Below, piece by piece: positions 36,233 to 46,408 of a stretch of 64,000 nt of DNA. The notes beneath the pieces were generated by a model, which saw nothing but the letters and a program-made list of their open reading frames with translations, was not told where the DNA came from and did not search any database. Every line of letters starts with the position of its first letter. The first letter of the stretch is position 1. The DNA is from Myxococcales bacterium (GTDB lineage: Bacteria; Myxococcota_A; Polyangia; Nannocystales; Nannocystaceae): assembly GCA_020633295.1 (NCBI GenBank), contig JACKDW010000024.1, positions 1 through 64,000 on the forward strand, in the 5' to 3' direction. The position numbers and the translations under genes were made by a program.

Positions 36233-37154
36233 GGTGATCGAAGATCGCGGACAGCCGCTCTAGACACGATAACGCCTCTCGTCGGGCGGGTGAACAAGCG
36301 CCGCGCCGGAGCACGCGCCTGCACGCGCGCGCGCGCCGAATCGAGCGCCGCCGGGCGACTTCGACATGATTCTAAGTTAATGTTCCAGGAAATCGCGCGC
36401 CCGCGGTGCGCGACGACGTGCGGGCGCAGGTGGTCGAGCCTGCGCCCGCGCGCTCGGACCCGCGCCGGTGCGGCGTCCCGCCACAGCGTCGGCGCGGATC
36501 ATGCAAACGAGCGACACGGCGGCCGCGCGCGCGCGAAGGCAGCGAATCGACGCGCGGGTCGTCTGCCGCGCTGCCCAGCGAACGACGCCCGTAGCCAATC
36601 TTGACCAACCGATCCGGGGTAGCGCTGGCACGATTGCGTTGTGACAGCGTCGAGACCCGCACGCGACAGCTCCGCACGCACGTGCCGCGACCGCACACCG
36701 CCAGGGTTGGCGTACGCGTCGCGGCGGATGGAAATCGCGGCTGGCATGACGCGTGCAATCACGGGGCGGAGATGCTCCTCGAGCCCAACGAGTCTGAACG
36801 CGCCTGGCGTGACGCTCGACGATCCACGCGCGGGGCGTGGACGGGCGGCGAGCGACGTGGAGCCGGGCGTCGCGGATCTCGCCGCGGAGGTCCTCACGCG
36901 CGCGCGTGACGGGCGACGGCGCGGTGCGACCTCGTGGCGATTCACGGCGCGTGTGTACGCGGCATTCGCAATCAATACACGACACCTCGAAATGCGCGCA
37001 CATGCTCGGCGCGCGACGGCCCGCGCGCTCGACCGCCTGCACGCGTGCGCGAATGCCTGGCCGAGCGCCGCGACGAGACGACATTCGCAATGAAGCAACC
37101 AGCACGAGGGACGCGTGCGACTGCGGGCCTTGAGCCCGCGTGAACGGGGGACGA
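36233..37154. other. Long spacer without a recognisable gene
   Basis: About 920 bp between the divergent NtrC-type regulator and the ADYC gene. Open frames on both strands are Arg-rich and lack domains, so I call none. It contains an AT-rich patch (GACATGATTCTAAGTTAATG, from about 36362). It may hold promoters or a small RNA. Confidence 0.6.
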
Positions 37155-38156
37155 ATGAAGACGACGAATCTACTGATAATGATCACGGCGATATCCGCGC
37201 TCGCCGCGGCGCCGGGGTGCGACGACGACGACGTCGAGAGCGCGGCGATCGAGAAACGCGGCTTTCAATTCGGCGGCGGCTGCAGCGGCTGGGATTGTGG
37301 CTACAACGCGGCGGAGGTCAACGGGCGCTCGCTCGCCGAGCTCAACCTGAGCGGCGTGAAGAACTCGTCGGGCGTGAAGTACGTCGGGCTGCAGTCGCCG
37401 CTCGGGCTGTCGCCGGGGTGGACGCTGACCGCCGAGGGCGGCGAGCTCGTCGCGGTCAAGGGCGGCGACGAGCGACGCGGCGACGCGCTCGTGGGCTTCA
37501 AGCTGCTGCTCGAGATGAAGCTCCTCGGCCTCCTGCCGCTGACCGTGCCGGTGATCATCACCGAGTACCACGAGGCCGAGCCGTGGGCGCTCGGCGGCGC
37601 GCCGCTGCCAGCCTACACGCTCGTGTACGCCGACCTCAACAACCCGCTCGTGCTGCGCGGCGTGTGCAACGACGATCTGCTCGACCCGCTCGTCTCGACG
37701 GTGACCGTGCTCTACGGCGAGCGCTACGACGAAGCGAGCAAGACGGTGCTCGCCGACCAAGACGGGTGGCTCAACATCGCGTGCGCCGGCTCGGCGCTCG
37801 CGAAGCTCAAGATGATGAACTACGGGCCCCAGGCCGACTTCGACGGCCTCGGCAACCCGGCGACGCCGGCCCAGCGCCAGGCGACCCTGAAGATGATCAC
37901 CGCCGACTACTGCGGCACCGGGGAGCCCTTCACCGAGAACGGCACGCCGCTGATCTGGGAGAACGCGTCCGGGACCATCGAGCCGAGCCCGCTGTGGACG
38001 GCGGGCGACGTCGAGGCGGTGTGGACCGACGCGGGCGCGCTGTGCCTCGACACGCCGCGGCTCGGGGACAACGTCGGCGCGCTGCCCTGCGCGCTGCCCC
38101 CGTGCGCGGGGCTCAGCGTCAGCGACGGCGAGTGGATCACCGTGAACCCCGCGTGA
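37155..38156 (+). CDS. Exported ADYC-domain protein
   Basis: 333 residues from ATG 37155 with GGGGG about 5 nt upstream. The N-terminal signal peptide ends near AAAPGCDDDD, a probable lipobox. The mature protein contains ITADYCGTGEPFTENG, the ADYC motif that names a myxobacterial domain of unknown function, followed by PLIWENASG. Eight or more cysteines suggest disulphides outside the cytoplasm. No enzyme activity is assigned. Confidence 0.8.
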   Translation: MKTTNLLIMITAISALAAAPGCDDDDVESAAIEKRGFQFGGGCSGWDCGYNAAEVNGRSLAELNLSGVKNSSGVKYVGLQSPLGLSPGWTLTAEGGELVAVKGGDERRGDALVGFKLLLEMKLLGLLPLTVPVIITEYHEAEPWALGGAPLPAYTLVYADLNNPLVLRGVCNDDLLDPLVSTVTVLYGERYDEASKTVLADQDGWLNIACAGSALAKLKMMNYGPQADFDGLGNPATPAQRQATLKMITADYCGTGEPFTENGTPLIWENASGTIEPSPLWTAGDVEAVWTDAGALCLDTPRLGDNVGALPCALPPCAGLSVSDGEWITVNPA

Positions 38157-38409
38157 CCGCGTCGAACATCGATCAGCGCGGCGACTCGCGTTCACGTGGA
38201 CGCGAGCGCGGCCCGGCCCGCCCGGTATTTTTCAAAGCCCGCCGGCGCACTTCCGCGCGAATCGCTGGAGTTGAAGACGAAACCGCAATTAGCGGCGCGA
38301 TCACAGCATTCGCTACACAAGCGCCCCTGACGGCGATAACACGAAAACCGCGCCGTCACCTTGTTATGATCATGGCCTTCGTGGCGATAGCCACGCGAAG
38401 GTTGACGAT

Positions 38410-41400
38410 ATGACGCAGGAAAAACCGGGCGACCATCAGAAGCACTACCACGACGAGGCGCCGTCGCCCAAGTTCGTCGTCGGGGTCGGCGCCTCCGCGG
38501 GCGGGCTGCAAGCGCTCGGTGAGTTCTTTCAGCACCTGCCCAAGCTCGACGAGGTCGCGTACGTCGTCGTGCAGCACCTCTCGCCGGACTACGAGAGCCT
38601 GATGGCCGAGCTGCTCAGCAAGCAGACGGCGCTGAGCGTGCGCAAGGCCGTCAACGGGGTCGCGGTGCGCGGCGGCGAGGTCTGGGTGATCCCGCCGCGC
38701 AAGAACATCACGATCGTGCAGGGCCGGCTCGTGCTCACCGACCTGCCCGGCACGCGCACCTTCAACCTGCCGATCGACGTGTTCCTGCGCTCGCTCGCGC
38801 GCGCCTACGAGGACCGCGCGATCGCGGTGATCCTCTCTGGCACCGGCAGCGACGGCACGCTCGGGATCCGCGAGATCAAGGGCGCCGGCGGGCTCGCGCT
38901 GGTGCAGTCGCCGAAGAGCGCGCGCTTCGACGGCATGCCCAAGAGCGCGCTCGCGACCCGCATCATCGACTACGAGGGCTCCCCGGAGGAGCTCGCGACC
39001 CGCATCGTCGAGTTCGCGCGCTCGGTCGACCCGTCGCAGGTGAGCGCCGCGTTCGAGACCGAGGCCCCGGACGCGGTGGCGTCGATCCTCGACGAGCTCA
39101 AGGCGCACAGCGGCATCGACTTCACCGCCTACCGCTCGGGCACGCTGATGCGGCGCATCTCCAAGCGCATGCAGATGGCGAAGCTCAGCGACCTCGGGCG
39201 CTACGCCGCCTACCTGCACACGAGCTCGGCGGAGGTCGCGGCGCTGCACAAGGACGTGCTGATCGGCGTCACGAGCTTCTTCCGCGACGCGGCGGCCTAC
39301 GAGGCGCTGCGCACCACCGTGATCCCGCAGCTGTGCACCTCGCTGCCGGCGCGCGCGACGGTGCGCGCGTGGTCGGCCGGCTGCTCGACGGGCGAGGAGC
39401 CCTACTCGGTCGCCGCGCTGCTGCTCGCCGAGCTCAGCCGGCGCGAGCGCAGCGACCTCGACGTCAAGGTGTTCGCGACCGACGTCGACACCGAAGCGCT
39501 GCGGATCGCGGCCGCCGGGATCTACCCGATCAGCGCGCTGCTCGAGGTCCCGGCCGAGATCGTCTCGCACTACTTCGTCAAGGAGGGCGACAGCTACCGC
39601 GTGTCCGAGAAGCTGCGGCGCGTCGTGATCTTCTCGCGCCACAACATCTGCCGCGACCCGCCGTTTAACCGCATCGACCTGATCTCCTGCCGCAACCTGC
39701 TCATCTACCTCAAGCCGCCGGTGCAGCGGCAGATCCTCGAGGTGTTCCGCTACGCGCTCAAGCCCGAGGGCTGCCTGTTCCTCGGGCACAGCGAGACGCT
39801 CGGCGACGACGCGATCAACTACCGCGTCATCAACCACCGCTGGAAGCTCTACCGGCGCAACGCCGAGGCCCCCAGGCCGAGCCTGAACCACCTCCACGTG
39901 CCGCAGCAGGACGAGGTGCGGTACTTCGAACGAGGCGCGACGAGCAAGCGCGGCGCGACCGGCCGCCGCGAGCTGCGGGTGTTTCGCCAGGTCATGGCCC
40001 GCTACGCGCCGCCCAGCGTCGTGTTCGACCGCGACCTGCGGGTCGTGCTCGCGTTCGGCCCGATCAACAACTTCCTCGAGGTCCCGGTCGGCGAGCTCGA
40101 CTTCGACCTGCTGCGCCTCGCGGCGCCCGAGCTCTCGCCGGTGCTCTCGACGGTCACGCACCGCCTGTTCAAGGACGGCGAGCGCGTCATCTACCGGGGC
40201 GTCTCGGTGGCCGACAAGGACGACGTCGTGCGCACGATCGACGTGATGGCGGAGCCCTTCGCGCTGCGCGACCATCAGAACCTCTACATCGTCGTGTTCG
40301 AGGAGCGCGTGCGCGGCGTGACGGGCATGGAGCAGCCCGAGCACTCGGCGATGCGCTACGACACCGCGCAGCACATCGACGACCTCAAGACCGAGCTGCA
40401 GTACACGAAGGAGACGCTGCAGGCGACCATCGAGGAGCTCGAGACCGCGAACGAGGAGCTGCAGGCGACCAACGAGGAGCTGCTCGCCAGCAACGAGGAG
40501 CTGCAGAGCACGAACGAGGAGCTGCAGAGCGTCAACGAGGAGCTGGTGACCGTGAACACGGAGTTCCAGGAGAAGATCCTGGAGCTCTCCGAGGTCAACA
40601 ACGACATCGAGAACCTGCTCAACAACACGCGCCTCGGCGTCATCTTCCTCGATCGCAAGATGCGGGTGCGCCGCTACACGCCGGCCGTGCGCCCGATCGT
40701 CAAGCTGATCCCCGGCGACGTCGGCCGCGCGCTCAGCGACCTCTCGTTCCACACCAAGCCCATCCCCTACGTCGAGCTGGCGAACCAGGTGCTCGAGACG
40801 CTGATCCCCGAGGAGCGCGACATCGAGACCGACGCGGGCGCCGAGTACCGCATGACGATCGTCCCCTACCGCACGCGCGAGGACGTGATCCAGGGCGTCG
40901 TGCTCCTGTTCATGGATGTCACCGAGCGCCGGACGCTCGCCGAGCAGCTCGAGGAGGCGCACGCCGAGATCTCGTCGCTGCGCGAGCTCGGCGGGGAGTC
41001 GTCGGCGCCGCTGCGCGTGCTGCTGGTCGAGGACAACCCGGATGACGTCGCGTTGATCAGCGCGACGTTCCGCCGCTCCAAGTTCCACTGCGAGCTCGAG
41101 CGCCGTCGACACGCTCGCGCGGGCGCGCGAGCTGCTGTTCGACCGCGCGCGCCCGCTGCCGGACCTGATCCTGCTCGACATCGAGCTGCCCGACGGCGAC
41201 GGGATCGAGCTGCTCAAGGAGATCAAGGCGAGCCCCGCGACGCTCCGCCTGCCGGTGGTCGTGATCTCGGCGCGGGCCGAGGACGCGAACGTCCGGCGCG
41301 CCTACGAGCAGCACGCGGCCTGCTTCGTTAACAAGGCGCTCGACGCGAGCTCGCTCGAGAAGATCGTGCGCTCCGTCGGCGGCTTCTGGCTGACGATCGT

Positions 41401-41424
41401 CCGCCTGTCCCCGGTGCCGACTAG
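38410..41424 (+). CDS. CheB-CheR-PAS fusion with C-terminal receiver domain (frame break near 41100)
   Basis: Domains in order: CheB methylesterase (about 20-200; GASAGG with catalytic Ser, VQHLSP with His, GTGSDGT with Asp); CheR methyltransferase (about 225-480; AWSAGCSTGEEPYS for SAM binding); a coiled coil of NEEL repeats (about 650-730); a PAS domain; and a receiver start (LRVLLVEDNPDDVALISA). The receiver continues one frame over as LPDLILLDIELPDGDG and VVVISARAED, ending after FWLTIVRLSPVP. One base is extra near 41095-41105. Without correction the protein ends at 41331 with an Arg/Ala-rich tail. It belongs to a chemosensory-like signalling family, probably cytosolic. Confidence 0.88.
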
Positions 41425-41431
41425 GAGCGCG

Positions 41432-43133
41432 ATGGACGATCGTCACAAGCATGAGGAGCTGCGACGCACCGCGCGGGACCGCCTCGCGCGCTTCGCCCTC
41501 CCCTGACGTCGAGTCGATGTCGACCGGCGACGTCGCGGCGCTCGTGGAGGAGCTGCAGATTCACCAGATCGAGCTCGAGCTGCAGAACGAGGAGCTGCAG
41601 CGCGCCAACGAGGCGCTGCAGTCCGCGCGCGAGTGGTACTACGCGATGTTCGAGGCCTCGGCGATGCCGCTGCTGCTCGTCGGCCCGGGGCCGGTGATCC
41701 TCGACGCGAACCTGGCCGCCGCCGAGTACCTCAAGTGGACGCGCCGCGCGATCACCTCGCAGCCGCTGGTGAAGTACTTCGTCGCCGACCAGCACGCCGC
41801 GGTCTCGGCCGCGCTCGCGGAGCTGTGGAACACCCGCAGCACGCACACGCAGCTGACGTCGACGATGCTCCCGCGCGGCGGCGAGGCCCGTCACGTCGAG
41901 CTCCGCTGCGCGCGGGTCGAGGCCGACGGCGCGCAGGGGCTGCTGGTCAGCATCGTCGACGTCCACGAGCGCGAGCAGGCGCGGCGCGCGGCCGAGACCG
42001 CGCTCGCCGAGTCCCGGCGGGCGAGCCAGCTCAAGACGCAGTTCCTCGCCAACATCTCCCACGAGCTGCGCGCGCCGCTGACGTCGATCATCGGCTACCT
42101 CGACATGGTGCTCACCGGCCGCGACCCGGAGCACGCGGAGCAGATGCTGACGATCGCGCGCCGGGCCGCCGAGCTGCTGCTGACGATGGTCAAGGACCTG
42201 CTCGACCTCTCGCAGATCGAGGCCGATCGCCTGGCGCTCTCGCGCAAGCCGGTCGCGCTCGCCGAGCTCGGCGCCGAGATCCACGAGATGTTCAAGTCGC
42301 AAGCCGAGGGCGCCGGCCTCGAGCTGCGCCTCGAGCTCCAGCCCGAGCTCCCCGCCGCGGTGCTCGGCGACGGATACCGGCTGCGCCAGATCCTGATGAA
42401 CCTCGTGATGAACGCGCTCAAGTTCACGCGCTCGGGCCACGTCACGCTCGAGCTCGCGTACCGCGAGCGCAACGCGATCTTCGTCGTCTCGGACACCGGC
42501 GCCGGCATCCAGGAGGATCGACTCACGCGGATCTTCGAACCCTTCGAGCAGGCGGACCCCTCGGACTCGCGCAGCCACGGCGGCGCCGGCCTGGGGCTCT
42601 CGCTGTGCCGCCGCCTGGTCGAGCAGATGAGCGGCGCCATCTACGTGCGCAGCGAGCCGGGCAAGGGCTCGCGCTTCACCGTGCAGGTGCCGCTGCCGTC
42701 GCTCTCGGCCGCCGAGCTGACGCCGCCGCGCGCGGTGGTGCGACAGCCCCGCGGGCCCGAGATCAAGGCGCGGATCCTGGTCGTCGACGACGACCCGAAC
42801 CTGACGCGGCTGTTCGAGCTGTGTCTGCAGGCGGTGGGTCACTCGGTGACGACCGCCGCGAGCGGCGCCGAGGCGCTCGCGCGGCTCGCCGAGCGCCCGT
42901 TCCAGCTCGTCGTGCTCGACATGCAGATGCCGCAGATGGACGGCTACGTGGTCGCGGAGCAGATCCGCACGCGCTTCAGCCCGAGCAAGCTGCCGATCGT
43001 CGCGGTCTCCGCGAGCGCGATGGCGCACGAGCGCCAGCGCAGCCTCGCGTCGGGCTGCAACGGCTTTATCGCCAAGCCGGTCAACATCCGCACCTTCGCC
43101 GACGAGGTGATCAAGCACCTCCCCAGCGTCTAG
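41432..43133 (+). CDS. Hybrid sensor histidine kinase with C-terminal receiver (frame break near 41503)
   Basis: ATG 41432 has TAGGAG 4 nt upstream and begins MDDRHKHEELRRTARDRLAR, a usual lead-in. It meets TGA at 41504; dropping one C from CTCCCC (about 41500) joins it to LPDVESMSTGDVAALVEELQ. Otherwise ATG 41517 serves. Domains: EELQ coiled coil and PAS (to about 160), HisKA (FLANISHELRAPLTS), ATPase (LMNLVMNALKFTR, DTGAGI, GAGLGLSLCRRLVEQM) and a receiver (ILVVDDDPN, VVLDMQMPQMDGY, IAKPVN). It follows the CheB-CheR fusion closely and is probably its partner. Confidence 0.9.
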
Positions 43134-43239
43134 CGCCTCGCGGAGCTACGGCGCCGCGATCCCGACTACGAGCTCGATGGCGTAGGCCGGTGCGGCCGTC
43201 CGCAGCCCGTGATGAGCGCCCGCGCGTCGCCCCACCGCG

Positions 43240-44451
43240 TCACGACGTCGCGTCGTCCGGCCAGGTCACGGTGAAGCGCGCGCCTCGACCTGTCTCTTTA
43301 GACAACTCGATCGTGCCGCCCATCTCCGCGACGGCCCGCGAGACCATGGCGAGGCCGAGGCCGCTGCCGGGCTTGTCGGTGCGCCCGACCCCGAACAGCT
43401 TGAACACGCGCTCGTGCAGCGCGAGCGGGATCCCGGGCCCGTCGTCGCGCACCTCGAACACGTGCCCCTGCGCGCCCCGTCGGTAGCCGATCGAGACGCG
43501 GCCCGCGGGCTTGTCGTGGTGCTTGATCGCGTTGGAGAGCAGGTTGCGAAACACCATCGCGAGCGGCGCGCGGTGGGTGACGAGCGTGGGCAGCGGGCCC
43601 TCGACGCGCAGCTCGAAGCGCTCGCGCCCGTCGAGCCCGCCCCACAGCTGCCGGACCAGCGCGCCCACGTCGACCGCCTCCCGCGGCGTCTCGCGGCTGC
43701 CGAGGCGCGCCCACGCGAGCACGTCGTCGAGCAGCTGCACCATCCGGGAGACCCGGCGGCGCAGCTGCGCCAGGTTCGCCTTCGACGTCTCGTCCGCGGT
43801 CGGGCCGAGGTCGTCGACGAGCCAGTCGACCAGCCGCGCGACCGCGGCGAGCGGCGACTTGAGGTCGTGCGAGGCGACCTGCGCGAACTCCTGCAGCGCG
43901 CGGTTGGATCGCTCGAGCTCGCGGTTGATCGCGTCGACGCGCCGCGACGCGTCGGCGCGCCTCCGCGCCTCCGCGCGCAGCGCGGCGTTGAGCGCCTCGA
44001 GCTCGTCACGGTGCGCGCGCGCGATCGAGAGCTGCAGACGCCGTCGCTCGCGGACGCGCGCGAAGGTGTGGACCAGCGCGCGGCGCAGGCCGAGCGCGTC
44101 GACGCGGTCCTTGGTGAGGTAGCCCTCCGCGCCGGCCTCGATGCTCGCCAGGCCGAGCGCGGCGTCGTCTTGCCCCGTCAGCGCGACGACCGGCAGGTCG
44201 GCGTCGGCGGCCACGAGCGCCGCGATGACCTCGGGGCCCGCGGCGTCCGGGAGGTGCACGTCGCAGACCACGACGTCGAAGTCGCACTCCTTCAACCTCG
44301 CCAGCGCCTCGTCGAGCCGCCACACGTGCTGGACGTCGAAGGCCTGCACCTGGTCGGAGTGCCCGCTGAGGAAGCGCGTCACGAGCCGCGCGTCGGCGGC
44401 GTCGTCCTCGATGAGCAGGATGCGATAGGTCGTACGCGGCGTGTCGTCCAT
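43240..44451 (-). CDS. Receiver-histidine kinase fusion
   Basis: 403 residues from ATG 44451. The N-terminal receiver (about 8-125) has ILLIEDDAADARL, phospho-Asp in VVVCDVHLPDA and Lys in GYLTKDRV. A coiled coil leads to HisKA with the acceptor His in QVASHDLKSPLAAV, then an ATPase domain with LLSNAIKHHDK, VRDDGPGIP and GSGLGLAMVSRAVAEMGG. The protein is soluble. A receiver ahead of the kinase suggests it is switched by upstream phosphotransfer. Opposite strand to the hybrid kinase, tail to tail. Confidence 0.92.
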   Translation of the reverse strand: MDDTPRTTYRILLIEDDAADARLVTRFLSGHSDQVQAFDVQHVWRLDEALARLKECDFDVVVCDVHLPDAAGPEVIAALVAADADLPVVALTGQDDAALGLASIEAGAEGYLTKDRVDALGLRRALVHTFARVRERRRLQLSIARAHRDELEALNAALRAEARRRADASRRVDAINRELERSNRALQEFAQVASHDLKSPLAAVARLVDWLVDDLGPTADETSKANLAQLRRRVSRMVQLLDDVLAWARLGSRETPREAVDVGALVRQLWGGLDGRERFELRVEGPLPTLVTHRAPLAMVFRNLLSNAIKHHDKPAGRVSIGYRRGAQGHVFEVRDDGPGIPLALHERVFKLFGVGRTDKPGSGLGLAMVSRAVAEMGGTIELSKETGRGARFTVTWPDDATS

Positions 44452-44480
44452 CGAGTCGCGCGCGCAGTGTAACACCCCGA

Positions 44481-45629
44481 TCAGTCACGCGGCGCGCCGC
44501 GCAGCAGCCCGCCGTAGGCGACGACCCCGAGCGCGCACAGCAGCCCCACCCCCAGCATCCAGCGCGGGAAGTCGCGGTGCGGTCGCCCGCAGACGGTGTA
44601 CCACTCGCTCAGCTCGGGCGGCGGCGCGACGCAGTCGAAGCTGTAGTCCTCGTCGAAGTCCGCCGCGCACACGTACTGGTAGCGGGTGAAGCCGAGCACG
44701 TCGACCGCCTCGACGTGACAGGGTCCATAGGTCTGGTGCATGCTCTCGCTGCGGTGCGTCGCGGGGTCGAAGACCGCCATCACGAGCGCCATGATCGAGA
44801 AGTAGAGCAGCGCCGCGCCGCGCAGCAGCGAGTCCGCGGGGTGCCCCGGACGCGGCGCGCGGCGACGCCAGCCGAGCCCGACGATCAGCGCGTACACGGC
44901 GATCAGCGCGGCCGCGCCGCGCGGGCCCGGGACGCCCGCGTCGAGCGGCTGGATCAGGTTGATCTGCACGACCATCACCGCGGTCGAGAGCGCCATGACG
45001 AGCGCGAGCGTCTTCGCGATCGTCGCGCCGCGGACCTCGTGATCCTTGCGCAGCCCGAAGCTGATGAGGAACGCGAAGGTCGCCACGAAGGTGACGACCC
45101 ACAGCGAGCTGCCGATCGGCGCGCCGAGGATCCGGTGCGAGATCGGCATGTCGGTGTCGTGCCAGGTCCACCACAGAAACTTCGCGCCGTTGATGTCATA
45201 GGGCGCGTAGAACAGCTCGGCGAGCAGGCCCGTCAGCGCCGCCTGGGCCGTCCGCGGGAGCCCGAGGCGCCAGACCGTGACGGTCGGGAAGTACATGAAG
45301 CAGATGTAGACGCACGGGATGTACAGCGGCAGGCGCGGCGTCAGCATCACCGTGCCCTGCGCCTGCCAGAAATTGTCGACCACCGGCAGCGCCATGAAGA
45401 TGATGTCGTTCGCCGTCCCGGCCAGCAGCGCGGCGACGAACACGAGCAGATGCGCGCGCCCGCGGCGGAGCGCGTGGACCAGCGCGAGCGCGGTGCACAG
45501 GTAGAACGTGTACTCCGCGACCACGAAGGAGGGCTGCGCCGCCCACTTCGCGAGCGGGCTGGTGAAGTGCGCCCACGGGAGATGCGGCGCCAGATCCCAG
45601 GGGGTCTCGGTGATCTCGGTGATCATCGC
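44481..45629 (-). CDS. Polytopic membrane protein of unknown function
   Basis: About 382 residues from ATG 45629. Eight or so hydrophobic helices are visible, for example VAEYTFYLCTALALVHAL, LLVFVAALLAGTANDIIF, LWVVTFVATFAFLISFGL and GVGLLCALGVVAYGGLL. Conserved-looking polar pieces are ELFYAPYDINGAKFLWWTWH and a Cys-containing loop (CHVEAVDVLGFTRYQYVC). I do not recognise the family. It sits at the inner membrane, 29 bp upstream of the receiver-kinase gene in the same direction, so the two may be co-transcribed. Confidence 0.75.
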   Translation of the reverse strand, partial: AMITEITETPWDLAPHLPWAHFTSPLAKWAAQPSFVVAEYTFYLCTALALVHALRRGRAHLLVFVAALLAGTANDIIFMALPVVDNFWQAQGTVMLTPRLPLYIPCVYICFMYFPTVTVWRLGLPRTAQAALTGLLAELFYAPYDINGAKFLWWTWHDTDMPISHRILGAPIGSSLWVVTFVATFAFLISFGLRKDHEVRGATIAKTLALVMALSTAVMVVQINLIQPLDAGVPGPRGAAALIAVYALIVGLGWRRRAPRPGHPADSLLRGAALLYFSIMALVMAVFDPATHRSESMHQTYGPCHVEAVDVLGFTRYQYVCAADFDEDYSFDCVAPPPELSEWYTVCGRPHRDFPRWMLGVGLLCALGVVAYGGLLRGAPRD

Positions 45630-45860
45630 ACGCGACCCTACCCCGCCGGCGGGCGTCGTGGCGAGCGCGCGCGCGCGAGCTCGAGACCGCGTGCACCGCG
45701 CGAGCTGCACCGCGAGATGTCGGCCAGCGCGGGCGCGAGCGTAGGGCCGTCCGCTCGCGTGAGGACCACCCCGCGCCGACGACCTCCCCTTCGCCAGCGC
45801 GCTCGCGCCCGCGCCGGGCCGAGCCGAGATAACACCTTCGTTACACCGGTATATTCAAAC

Positions 45861-45876
45861 ATGACTAAACAGTCAT
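45861..45876. promoter_or_regulatory. Inverted repeat ATGACT-AAAC-AGTCAT upstream of the TerB-like gene
   Basis: Perfect 6-bp arms with a 4-nt spacer in an AT-rich patch about 110 bp before the start codon. The same decamer ATGACTAAAC occurs at 47735 upstream of the convergent partner gene. Confidence 0.55.
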
Positions 45877-45985
45877 CTTCTCCCACGCCGCGCCGCGCGG
45901 TCGCGCCGAAACTCGGCGTGTGTCGACGCGCCCGAACCACGGTACAAGCGTGGTGCCGCCGGGCGCTCTCGGTGGAGGTGCCGTC

Positions 45986-46408
45986 ATGTTCTTATCCGCG
46001 CTCGACCACGACGAGAAGGTCGCGTTCCTCGGGCTCGCCAATCACCTCGTCTCGATCGACGGGATCCGCTCGATCGAGGAGAACGAGCTGTTCGAGGAGA
46101 TGCGCCACGAGATGCGGCTGCGCGAGCGGGCGAGCGGCGACGTCGACGTGGCCGACCTCTGCGGCGCGTTCACCCGGCGCGAGAGCCAGCGCATCGCGGT
46201 GCTCGAGCTGATCACGCTGGCGCTGGTCGACGGGCTCGCGGTCACGGAGCACGCGCTGATCAACACCGTCGCGCGGCACTTCGAGCTGCCGCCCCGCACG
46301 CTCGCGCGCTACTACTCGTGGGCGCATCGGCTCGCGCGCCTCAACGACGAGGCGCGCGCGATGATCAACGAGCGCGACGAGGGCGCGAGCGCGGCGACGA
46401 AGCGCTAG
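45986..46408 (+). CDS. TerB-like small helical protein
   Basis: 140 residues from ATG 45986 with GGTGGAGG 6-8 nt upstream. The all-helical sequence shows LDHDEKVAFLGLANHLVSID, ENELFEEMRHEM, LELITLALVDG and EHALINTVARHFELPP, the acidic DGxxxxxE pattern of TerB/DjlA-N domains. TerB proteins bind metal ions and take part in stress responses. The assignment is from pattern only. Its stop overlaps that of the convergent exported protein by 4 bp. Confidence 0.65.
   Translation: MFLSALDHDEKVAFLGLANHLVSIDGIRSIEENELFEEMRHEMRLRERASGDVDVADLCGAFTRRESQRIAVLELITLALVDGLAVTEHALINTVARHFELPPRTLARYYSWAHRLARLNDEARAMINERDEGASAATKR

Noticed and set aside
36626..36642. Sigma-54-like promoter TGGCAC with TTGC downstream, near the NtrC-type regulator
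   Set aside because: The spacing between GG and GC is about three bases too short for a -24/-12 promoter.
38356..41226. A 956-codon minus-strand frame
   Set aside because: Antisense shadow of the CheB-CheR fusion.
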